This document shows positions 17,600 through 26,200 of a stretch of 47,833 nt of DNA, piece after piece. The notes under the pieces were generated by a model. The model saw only the letters and a list, made by a program, of their open reading frames with translations. It was not told the origin of the DNA and ran no database searches. Position 1 is the first letter of the stretch. Every line of letters starts with the position of its first letter. Both the position numbers and the translations under genes were made by a program. The stretch comes from Bacteroidales bacterium (GTDB taxonomy: Bacteria > Bacteroidota > Bacteroidia > Bacteroidales > P3), in contig JAEENM010000003.1 in assembly GCA_016283745.1 (NCBI GenBank), positions 1 through 47,833 of the forward strand. The letters are read 5' to 3'.

Positions 17600-19108
17600 A
17601 TGATTACATTCATCATATCCGTAGTTTTGCTTCTGTTAGGATACTTCCTGTATTCCAAATTGATTGAAAAAATCCTCGGCGCGGACCCCAAACGCGAGAC
17701 TCCCGCCACCACTATGGCCGACGGTGTGGACTATGTGCCGATGAAACCGTGGCGCATTTTTCTTATCCAGTTCCTGAACATCGCCGGCGTGGGACCCATC
17801 GTGGGTGCCATTATGGGTGCGCAGTTCGGCACAGCCTCGTTTCTGTGGATTGTGTTCGGATGTATCCTTGCAGGTGCCGTGCACGATTTCATCGCCGGTT
17901 TCGTGTCGTTGCGCGACCGCGGCTGCTCCCTGCCCGAAATCCACGGCAAGTACCTCGGCAACGGCGCCAAGCAGTTTATGCGCTATTTCACTGTGATACT
18001 GATGATTCTGGTGGGTGCCGTGTTCGTAAAGACGCCCTCGCAGCTGCTTTTCACCAACTTCACCCCCGACTGGCAGATATGGATCTGGCCGGTGATAATC
18101 TTCGTTTATTACATGCTTGCCACGATGTTGCCAATCGACAAGCTGATAGGCCGTATCTACCCCATTTTCGGCATCTTGCTGCTGCTGATGGCCGTGTTTG
18201 TGATGTGCGCATTCCTTTTCCGTCCCGAAGTGCATCTCACCGAGGTGTGGGAAGGACTTAGCAACCAGCATCCCAAGGCCGACACCAACCCCATTTTCCC
18301 GATGATGTTCGTAAGCATCGCCTGCGGTGCCATTTCGGGATTCCACGCCACGCAGTCGCCGCTGATGGCACGCTGCATGGTTAACGAAAAACAGGCACGT
18401 CCTATCTTCTACGGCGCCATGATAGCCGAAGGCATCGTAGCCCTTATCTGGGCTGCCGCAGCCACCTATTTCTTCCACGACAAAGCCGACCTCTGCGCCG
18501 GAAAAAGCGGCGACGCCATGGTGGGTGTCATCGCCAACGAATGGTTCACCCCCGTGCTGGCCGTGGTTACAGTGCTTGGCGTTATCGCCGCTGCCATCAC
18601 CTCGGGCGACACCGCATTGCGTTCCGCACGTCTGATAGTGGCCGATATCTTCAAAATCGACCAGAAACCCATCTGGAAACGTTTCCTCGTGGCACTGCCC
18701 GTATTCCTGCTCGCCGGCGCCATACTCGTTTACACTTTCGTGGATGCCGACGGTTTCCAGACCATCTGGCGTTATTTCGCATGGGCCAACCAGCTTCTGG
18801 CAATGGTAACGCTCTGGGCGATAACCGTTTATTTGACTATCAACAAAAAACCGTATATCATCACGCTTGTGCCAGCATTGTTCATGACAATGGTCTGCGC
18901 CACCTTCATCATCATCTCCGACAGCGGATTAGGACTGCCGAACAAAATTTCGCATATCCTCGAGGGAGGAGAGTCCGTGCCACCACACATTGCTGAAGTA
19001 CTGCCGACCACCCTTTCGTACAGCCTCGGCGGAGTGATAACCCTCGTCGCATGCGTGTGGTTCTTTGTTTGGAAACATAAGAAATCAGCTAAACAGGAAG
19101 TCAAATGA
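17600..19108 (+). CDS. cstA: Carbon starvation protein CstA family transporter
   Basis: A 502-residue polytopic inner-membrane protein with about 12-13 hydrophobic segments. Conserved CstA features: ILGADPKRETPATTMADGVD (residues about 25-44), the FLNIAGVGPIVGAIMGAQFG stretch (59-78), HDFIAGFVSLRDRG (about 95-108), GFHATQSPLMARCM (about 249-262) and the later TSGDTALRSARL segment (about 334-345). E. coli CstA and BtsT, about 700 residues, import peptides or pyruvate; this is the shorter form common in Bacteroidetes, so the substrate is inferred only. It is convergent with the OmpA-like gene on the other strand. Confidence 0.92.
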   Translation: MITFIISVVLLLLGYFLYSKLIEKILGADPKRETPATTMADGVDYVPMKPWRIFLIQFLNIAGVGPIVGAIMGAQFGTASFLWIVFGCILAGAVHDFIAGFVSLRDRGCSLPEIHGKYLGNGAKQFMRYFTVILMILVGAVFVKTPSQLLFTNFTPDWQIWIWPVIIFVYYMLATMLPIDKLIGRIYPIFGILLLLMAVFVMCAFLFRPEVHLTEVWEGLSNQHPKADTNPIFPMMFVSIACGAISGFHATQSPLMARCMVNEKQARPIFYGAMIAEGIVALIWAAAATYFFHDKADLCAGKSGDAMVGVIANEWFTPVLAVVTVLGVIAAAITSGDTALRSARLIVADIFKIDQKPIWKRFLVALPVFLLAGAILVYTFVDADGFQTIWRYFAWANQLLAMVTLWAITVYLTINKKPYIITLVPALFMTMVCATFIIISDSGLGLPNKISHILEGGESVPPHIAEVLPTTLSYSLGGVITLVACVWFFVWKHKKSAKQEVK

Positions 19109-19197
19109 TGGACGAGTCTTCCCGCAAGAAATCGCGGTAGAATGCGTTGATGTCCAATAAGTTTTTATAGTAAATCCAATTCTGTGCTCTCCGAGCC

Positions 19198-21510
19198 TCA
19201 CTGTTTCACTTGGTATTCCAAGAAAATGGTTTGGGTTGAGTTTTCGTTGTTCACGCGTATGGTGAGAGGGATAAAGAGCGGGGCGGAGGAGTTGATGTCG
19301 TAAGTGTTGATTTTCAGTTGGAAAGTAAGGTAGCCGTTGGCGGTGGTTTCGGAGTTCTGCACTATTCTCGCATTCGACGAGGCTACGTGCATATAGTTCA
19401 CAATCATCTTTTTACCTCCTACAATGGGTAGCGATACGTAAACCGTCATCGAGGTGTCGCGGGGTATGGAGCCGAGTTTCACCGTACCCGACGACAGTTG
19501 CAGGCGGCTTTTGTTTTCCTCGTCGGTGTAAAGGTAATCCACAATCTCTATACGGCGTTCGGCAATGGCTTCGGGGCTGTACACCGACTTGCTTTGGTTT
19601 TTGGCGTCGCTGCTCACGTTCTTTCCGGCTTTGCTGCTGCCCAGTGCCAGCTCCTCTATCTGCAGGCTGCCGCCGAGGTTGGGGTTCTGTATGTATTTGG
19701 CAATGATGCCGTTGTCGTAGGCAAGCAGCTCGTTCAAGAAACTGGAGATACGACGTTTTGAGAGTGTGAAATTGTATTTTTCCGTGGCCAGCGGACTGGC
19801 GTAGCCTTTCACCAGCAGACGTATGTGTCGGCCGTTTTGCAGGTCCTTGCGGATGATGCGCATCAGGCTGTCGAGGTCGGCGTAGCTGTAGGGCAGGGTG
19901 CTGTCGAAGAAAATGTCGAGGGCGCGCAACACGCTGTCTTTTTGTGCGATGTTTTTTATGCTGGAGTGCGTTTTCTTGTACTCCGTTTTCATAGTTATGT
20001 AGTTGGTATAGGCGTCGGAGTAGGTCTTCGTCGTGGTGACGTTTTGCGAACGCGGGTCGGGTTCGTCGTTGTGGAAATAGAGGGTTACGGGCAGCAACGA
20101 GCGGGCGTTCTGCTGTTCCACTTTCACCACAATGCTGTCCCGTTTGGGTTTCTCCACGGGAATGGTGTCTGGAGTGCGTTGCCACGAATAGATGTCGTTG
20201 CAGCAGGTGTTGTCGGCAATGAAATAGGAGCCTTTGCGGTTGGTGGTGAGGAATCCCGAAAGGGTGTCGTTGGTGTTTACGGTGAAATAGAGGTCGTTGG
20301 CCGGCGAGTTCATCTTGCCGCCGAGGTTCTCGGGCTTCGTCCATTGGTCGCGGAAGCCTTCGGAACAGAAGATGTCGAACCCGCCGAATCCGTAGTGGTA
20401 GTCGGAGCTGAAATAGAGTTCGCCGGTGGCGTCGCAGTAGAAGGGGGTTATCTCGTCGCCCACGGTGTTCACTGGCGAGCCGAGGTTCACGCTGGGACTG
20501 AATTTGTCGCCGTCCACCACGGAGTACCAGATGTCCATGCCACCGCTGCCTCCCGGACGGTTGGAGGCGTAGAACAACAGCGTGGTGCCGTCCTTGTGCG
20601 CCACGGCGGGCTGTGTGGAGGTGTAGTTGGGCAGGTTGATGTTGCGGCCGAGTTTCTTGGGCGTCGTCCATTTGCCGTTACGGTAGTACGACACGTAAAT
20701 CTGGCTCAGTATCTCGGAGAAGGAGTTGGGGTCGCCGTAGGTGAGGTACACGCATTGGTTCACCTCGTCGTAGGCCACGTTGCCGCTGTGCGATTTCTTG
20801 CTGTTCAGTCCCCATGTGTTGAGTTTGCTCTGTGCGTAGCGGCCGTTTTTGCCAATCCTCGACTGGTATATCTGCTGCAGCACGAAAGTCTCGAAAAGCG
20901 AGTTCTCCGACGGTGCGGTAAAAATCTCATCGAGACGTGAGAAAAGCACTATGGAGTCGCCAACTTTGATGGCTCCCGACTCGCTGTTTTCGGTGTTCAC
21001 GCCTTTGCCCTCGTGGAACACCTGATATTTGCGCCGCAGATGGTCGATGGAGTCGTTGATTATCAGCGAGCAGGCTGTAACCTCCTGTCGGGCACGTTGT
21101 TCAAAATAGGTGTTGTGCGGGAACGACTGTACGTAGGCTTTGTAGTAGACAAGTGCGGAGTCCGGGGCGCCGTTGCATTTGTACATGGTGGCCAGCAGGT
21201 AGTCGGTGTCGGGGTATTTGTTGGAGTTTGCCGATGAGCGCACACGCTGGTAGTAGCGTATGGCGGCGGGGTAGTCGTTGGCCATACGTGCCGACTCGGC
21301 CATCTTGTACAGCAGGTCGGTGTTCTGCTGGCTCATTGTGATGGCGTTTTTGTAATGAGCGAGGGCGGTCTTGTACCATCCCAGCTCGAAAGCCTCGTCG
21401 CCTGCCAGCTCGCTCTCGTTCTGCGACAAGACGCAAGAGGGCCACAGCATCGCCGTTATTACAAACAGCGTGCCGAGCAAAGTCCTGATATGTAGTCTTG
21501 TCGTTTTCAT
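19198..21510 (-). CDS. TPR-PD40-OmpA protein of PorE-like architecture (T9SS accessory)
   Basis: A 770-residue exported protein. Start chosen at the Met at 21510 because it begins a signal peptide (MKTTRLHIRTLLGTLFVITA, cleavage near CVLSQ); the longer open frame upstream only shadows porP. Domains: TPRs at about 33-135; a PD40/beta-propeller at about 165-445 (YASNRPGGSGGMDIWYS at 314-330, LYFSSDYHYGFGGFDIF at 365-381); an OmpA-like peptidoglycan-binding domain at about 525-660 (VKGYASPLATEKYNFTLSKR, then ERRIEIV); and a C-terminal beta domain. The order TPR, propeller, OmpA matches PorE of P. gingivalis, which links the T9SS to peptidoglycan; the usual lipobox is not clear here (W-P-S-C). 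Its ATG overlaps the porP stop by one base (TAATG), so translation is probably coupled. Confidence 0.88.
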   Translation of the reverse strand: MKTTRLHIRTLLGTLFVITAMLWPSCVLSQNESELAGDEAFELGWYKTALAHYKNAITMSQQNTDLLYKMAESARMANDYPAAIRYYQRVRSSANSNKYPDTDYLLATMYKCNGAPDSALVYYKAYVQSFPHNTYFEQRARQEVTACSLIINDSIDHLRRKYQVFHEGKGVNTENSESGAIKVGDSIVLFSRLDEIFTAPSENSLFETFVLQQIYQSRIGKNGRYAQSKLNTWGLNSKKSHSGNVAYDEVNQCVYLTYGDPNSFSEILSQIYVSYYRNGKWTTPKKLGRNINLPNYTSTQPAVAHKDGTTLLFYASNRPGGSGGMDIWYSVVDGDKFSPSVNLGSPVNTVGDEITPFYCDATGELYFSSDYHYGFGGFDIFCSEGFRDQWTKPENLGGKMNSPANDLYFTVNTNDTLSGFLTTNRKGSYFIADNTCCNDIYSWQRTPDTIPVEKPKRDSIVVKVEQQNARSLLPVTLYFHNDEPDPRSQNVTTTKTYSDAYTNYITMKTEYKKTHSSIKNIAQKDSVLRALDIFFDSTLPYSYADLDSLMRIIRKDLQNGRHIRLLVKGYASPLATEKYNFTLSKRRISSFLNELLAYDNGIIAKYIQNPNLGGSLQIEELALGSSKAGKNVSSDAKNQSKSVYSPEAIAERRIEIVDYLYTDEENKSRLQLSSGTVKLGSIPRDTSMTVYVSLPIVGGKKMIVNYMHVASSNARIVQNSETTANGYLTFQLKINTYDINSSAPLFIPLTIRVNNENSTQTIFLEYQVKQ

Positions 21511-22499
21511 TATGTGAAAGTGGGGCAGGGTATGGATTTTACTTTCTTGACACGTTTCTTTTCTTTGATATAATAAACGATTCCGAGTTCCACGGCGCCA
21601 ACGGTGTGGCTGGCGGGTTTCAGGTCGGAGATGTTCACGTCGTATGCCGCGCCGAACACCCAGTTGTCGTATTCCAGTCCCACGGTGGCCACTATGGCGT
21701 CCATCTGGCGGAAGAAAGCTCCGACGAAGAGGTTGTTTTTGAAATAGGCGCGTTGCGAGATGTCGAGTCGGGCCTTGAGGCCGTAGAGATATTCGCTGTA
21801 TTGTTGCTGGAATTGCAGTAGCACTGTGGGTTGCAGGGTCAGTCGGTCGGAGGTGGCGATGCTGAAATTGAGGTAGAAATTGAATTTCGGTTCCAGATAG
21901 GTGTCGTCGAGGCCGAGGTACGAGATGTTGGGTTTGTTGAGGTGGTAGGCGGCTATGCCCGTCTGTATGCCTAACTGGTCGGTGAACTGGTCGCTCCACA
22001 TAATGCCCGCCCCCACGTCGAAATAGGTTCTGTTGGTGATGTCGAAAGCCTCGCTGGGGTCGGTCATCTCGGCGTTCTGCGGGTTGAAGCCGCGTTGGCC
22101 GTAGCCGCCGGTGACGCCAGCCGAGAGGTAGCTCTCCTTGTCATAGCTCAAGGCTTTGAAGAACGACAGAGTGATGTCGGCCTGCGCTATGCCGTAGCCG
22201 AGGGTGCCCGCCTTGTCGCCGGTAACCATCACGCCCAGACTTAATCCGCTGTTGCTGTATCGGTTACGCATAATGCCCACCTCCCCCGAAGCCGCGAGGG
22301 TCTGGTAGGGGTTGCTCACCGTGGCCCACTGGTTTCGGTAGAAAGCGCTGAAGCGTGCCCGACCTTCGAAAAATCCTGTGTAGGCGGGGTTTACAAACAG
22401 CGGGTTGAGGTCCGCTTGCGAGAAATGGATATCCTGCCCTATGGCAATGCCCGACATCGCCATAAAGCATAGTATTGGTATCCATTTTCTTATGCGCAT
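21510..22499 (-). CDS. PorP/SprF family T9SS outer-membrane protein
   Basis: A 329-residue outer-membrane beta-barrel. The signal peptide (MRIRKWIPILCFMAMSGIAIG) is followed by the family hallmark QDIHFSQADLNPLFVNPAYTG and by alternating amphipathic strands, ending in AVELGIVYYIKEKKR. PorP/SprF proteins are needed for secretion or surface attachment of partner proteins with type B C-terminal signals; SprF serves the giant adhesin SprB in Flavobacterium. The neighbouring giant gene at 23292 carries exactly such a signal, so it is the likely client (inference). Start chosen at 22499: the open frame extends to 22649, but that part is AT-rich and covers the promoter at 22520-22551. Confidence 0.93.
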   Translation of the reverse strand: MRIRKWIPILCFMAMSGIAIGQDIHFSQADLNPLFVNPAYTGFFEGRARFSAFYRNQWATVSNPYQTLAASGEVGIMRNRYSNSGLSLGVMVTGDKAGTLGYGIAQADITLSFFKALSYDKESYLSAGVTGGYGQRGFNPQNAEMTDPSEAFDITNRTYFDVGAGIMWSDQFTDQLGIQTGIAAYHLNKPNISYLGLDDTYLEPKFNFYLNFSIATSDRLTLQPTVLLQFQQQYSEYLYGLKARLDISQRAYFKNNLFVGAFFRQMDAIVATVGLEYDNWVFGAAYDVNISDLKPASHTVGAVELGIVYYIKEKKRVKKVKSIPCPTFT

Positions 22500-22519
22500 A
22501 GGTATATAATTTGCAAAAG

Positions 22520-22551
22520 CAAAGATACGAATTATTTTTGATGATGACAAA
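22520..22551 (-). promoter_or_regulatory. Promoter of the porP-ompA operon
   Basis: On the minus strand: TTTG (22551-22548), 20-base spacer, TATCTTTG (22527-22520), then the ATG 21 bases on at 22499. It matches the Bacteroidetes consensus. Confidence 0.8.
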
Positions 22552-22781
22552 TTTAATATTTTTTGTGCGGTTGTGTTAAAATGTAATGAATTGAATTGTA
22601 ATAAATTATATATGTGCGTATTTTGGTTGCCATTGGAGGATAAAAGCATTTGCCACAGTTTGTTCTATGCAAAGTTTTATAAACTGATAGTTGGAGCTTT
22701 TTTCTGCAATTTCAAAAAATATGGCGTACCGCTCCATGCAACTTTTGAAGTGTACCTACTCAATCCAATCCGCCGCAACCG

Positions 22782-22806
22782 GTTCCGACTTCCGAACTAA
22801 AAATAA
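22782..22806 (+). repeat. Upstream copy of a direct repeat
   Basis: GTTCCGACTTCCGAACTAA plus an A-rich tail recurs, with one base changed and one A fewer, at 23192-23215. The two copies are about 410 bases apart and bracket the promoter and small ORF in front of the giant gene. The rest of 22552-22998 is AT-rich and shows nothing else that I can support. Confidence 0.65.
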
Positions 22807-22998
22807 ACTTTTTCCTGTTGAAAAAAACAAAAAAATATTCCAAAAACCTTGATGTTTACCTTGAAAAAATCTTAAAAACAGGAGCGGGCTGAGAGTTTTT
22901 TTTAACAAAATGTAAATAATGTAGTCTCTTGATTTGCTTTGTTTTGAGGTGTTTTCGTTTGTGATGATAACAATGTGCTGTTGAAAAGAAGAAAAATA

Positions 22999-23030
22999 TT
23001 TGGAATTTTTCCAAAAAATGATTATATTTG
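22999..23030 (+). promoter_or_regulatory. Promoter upstream of the small ORF and giant adhesin gene
   Basis: TTTG (22999-23002), 20-base spacer, TATATTTG (23023-23030) followed by CA. A good match to the Bacteroidetes consensus. It is the only such match between the divergent porP promoter and the giant gene, so the adhesin mRNA probably starts near 23037. That leaves a leader of about 255 bases holding the small ORF. Confidence 0.75.
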
Positions 23031-23053
23031 CACGCTTAAAAACATAAAAATTG

Positions 23054-23215
23054 ATGAAAAACTGGAAAACATCCGCCCAAAACAAGGCCATGGCATGGCT
23101 TTGTGGACTGCTATGCAGTAGCAGTTGTGTGATTTTCAATGTTTTGTCATTGTTATGGAGTAACGGGAATAACAAAATTTCCGCACTCCGTGTTCCGAGT
23201 TCCGAACTAAAATAA
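23054..23215 (+). CDS. Small hydrophobic ORF (53 aa) in the leader of the giant gene
   Basis: An ATG-to-TAA frame of 53 residues starting 24 bases after a good -7 box. The peptide has a basic N-terminus (MKNWKTSAQNK), a hydrophobic centre at about 13-35 with three cysteines (WLCGLLCSSSCVIF), and a short polar tail. Its last eight codons are made of the direct repeat at 23192-23215. It stops 76 bases before the giant start at 23292. It could be a leader peptide, a small membrane protein, or chance; position and promoter argue for translation, but no family is recognised. Confidence 0.4.
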   Translation: MKNWKTSAQNKAMAWLCGLLCSSSCVIFNVLSLLWSNGNNKISALRVPSSELK

Positions 23216-23248
23216 TTCCGAAATCATAAATCCGAAATCCGAAATATA
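23192..23248 (+). repeat. Short CCGAA-type direct repeats before the giant gene
   Basis: The second copy of the 22782-22806 repeat is followed at once by three spaced copies of TCCGAAAT (within 23216-23248). This run sits directly upstream of the giant gene's start and could slip in length. Confidence 0.6.
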
Positions 23249-23291
23249 CACACCTATGCATAACCATTACACCTTTTTAAGTAAAGATTTT

Positions 23292-26200
23292 ATGAAGATT
23301 AGTTTACGCAAATCCACTAACATTTTTAAAGCCGTGGCAGTTGCCGCGCTACTGTTCGCCGCAGGCTCTGCCAAGGCGCAGACCACTGTAACTATTGGTA
23401 CAGGTACAGTATCCGTTAATTATTTGCCTCTTGACAACTATTATAATTACACTTACTCTCAGCAGATTTATACTGCCGCAGAGATAGGGGCTGGAGGAAC
23501 TGCTCAGTTAATATCTTCAATTGCATTCCAGTATGCTTATGCTACCGCATCAACGCAAAAAAGAAATTGTACCATTTATATGGCAAACATTGTTAACTCA
23601 ACATTTTCTTCAACAAGTGATTGGGTGCCGTTTGCCAACCTGACGCAAGTATATGTTGGTCCCATGAATTTTACAGGAGGTGTGGGCACTTGGACGACAT
23701 TTAATTTGACAACCCCATTCGTTTATAATGGAACAGGTAATTTGTTGGTGTGTGTACACGATAATAGCGGTGCTTATGATGGTTCCAATTACAAATGTTA
23801 TGCGACATCTGCTACAAGTCAGTCGTTATGTGCGTTTCAGGACTCGCCAGGTCCATATACCATTAATCCAACGTTTGTGTCATCAGGTAGTGTGGGTATA
23901 AAAACGGAAAAAAGCAATATAAAACTGACGATGACTCCATTTACATGTCCGTCAGTGAGAAACCTTGCAGTTTCCAACAGCATATTGTCATGGTCTGCTG
24001 GAGGAACAGAACCCCAGTGGCTTGTGGAATACGGCTCTGTTGGCTTTACCCCCGGCACAGGTACAACAGTGGTTGTAAATACTACTCCCCAGTACGATTT
24101 TTCTGCGTTGGCCAGCGGTGTTTACCAGTTCAATGTAAGACCTTATTGCGGAGTTGGCGACACTGGTATGATTCAATCAATAGTTGTGCCTAAAAACTTC
24201 ACCTTCTGTGGTGGCTCTGGCACTCAGATTGATCCCTATCTTATCTGTAACGAGACGGATTTGCGCAATTTGGCTACCGTCGTGAATGCGGGTGTTAGTT
24301 ATCCAAACACATATTTCCGTTTGCAGAACAATATAGCCTTGGCACAGGGTGCGTTTACTCCTATCGGAAATTCTACAACCCCCTTCCGCGGCCATTTCGA
24401 CGGTAACAGCAAAAGTATCACCAACCTCACAATGTCCAATACCTCCGGCGACCACAATGGTCTTTTCGGTATGCTCATTGGCGGTAGTATAAAAGACCTT
24501 ACCGTAGGTGGCTCCGTCGCAGGTGGCGACACCACTGGAGGTATTGTGGGTAGTGCCGTGAACAGCGTTATCCGCAACTGCGTAAACAATGCGGCCATTA
24601 CAGGGTCGTCCTATGCTCACGGTGGTATTGCGGGAAGCATCGTCAGCACCAAAGTCCTCGACTGTCGTAATACGGGAGCAATAGCCGGTAGTTACTGTAC
24701 TGGCGGTATTGTTGGTTATGCCAATACCAAGTCGGCAATACACCGTTGTTCGAACACAGGAACTATTAGCAATTACAGTCAGTACCACGGTGGCATTGCA
24801 GGATATTTCTACAACGCCGCTGTGAACGGCGACACTGTGGGCATCTTTGCGTGCCGAAACACGGGTTCGGTAACGGGTGGCTCGTACACGGGCGGTGTGG
24901 TAGGTTATATATACTATTCCAATGTGGATTCCTGTTACAACACTGCCAATCTATCAACCTCCGGTTATTCGTACGTGGGCGGTGTTGCAGGATATGCTTA
25001 TTATACTAAGATTCGTCGCTGCTCAAACCGAGGCAATGTGCCTAGCTCCAGCTATGTGGGCGGTATATGTGGATACATATATGGTAGCAGTTCGGCCTAT
25101 TGCTATATACAATACTGTGTCAATACAGGTCATATAACTGCTAGTACCTATGTGGGGGGCATTTCAGGAAGGACATATTATACATATGTAGATTATAATA
25201 CCAATAGCGGCGATGTAACATCCACAAGTACTAGTACTTCGAGCTATGTGGGCGGTATTATTGGCTATAGCGCAGCAAATACCTATGTCCGTTACAACCT
25301 CAACGGTGGCTATATAAAGAGCAGTGGCGGAGCTGTAGGCGGTATTATGGGTTATACTTCTGGCAGTACCACGAATATTGTTTACAACCTCAACGTGAAC
25401 AACGTCAAAGGTTCGGCTAATGTTGCAGCTATCGCAGGAACGGGTTCTGTAAATACCAGTAATAACTATTGGGACAAGCAGATGTGCCCAACGACATACG
25501 TGTATGGCACAACCACTACCAACAACGCCACATTGGGCCGTCCCACCTCCGATTTTATTGGGGTGGCCACGTATCCCGGCACCTCATATTTCACAGCAGT
25601 GGCAAACATGTACCCCATACCTACAGGTATGACCGACAGCATCGGCTCCAAATTGGCGGCGACTCCCATACGTCTGACGAATAACGAAACCGTCAATAAC
25701 GTTAAAACAAACTTTACTGTCGGCACCCTCAACAGTGTTAGTTGGACAAGCAGCAACACCAGTGTTATAAGCGTTAGCGGTGCCAACGCCACTGTAAATG
25801 GCTTCGGTCTTACCATGCTTACAGGCACCACTGGTGGTATGCAGAAACATATTTGGCTTATCAACGAACCGACGTTCTGTGGCGGCGACGGTACCCAGGC
25901 CAACCCGTGGCTCATCTGCCGACACCAAACCCTCGACTCCCTTGCACAGTTTGTGAACTCGGGTATCGATTTCGAAGGCAAATATTTCAAAGTCGTGAAC
26001 GACCTAGATCTCAGCTCGTACTCCAACTGGCGTGTGATAGGCAATAGTATGTCGTACCCCTTCAAAGGCCATTTCGATGGTAACAACAAAACCATAAGCG
26101 GACTTACCATAACAGGAAGCTCCAGCTATCGTGGTCTTTTCGGTGTTGTTCTCGGAACAGGTACTGCCGCATCTCAAAAGGCCGAGATACACCATCTTAC

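Noticed and set aside
21511..21999. N-terminal extension of the OmpA-like protein to a 933-residue frame
   Set aside because: The extra part is rich in R, H, P and T and is the out-of-frame shadow of porP; the signal peptide starts at the Met at 21510.
22573..22800. A 75-codon plus-strand frame between porP and the giant gene
   Set aside because: AT-rich, low-complexity composition, no promoter, starts close to the porP promoter, and no protein-like pattern.
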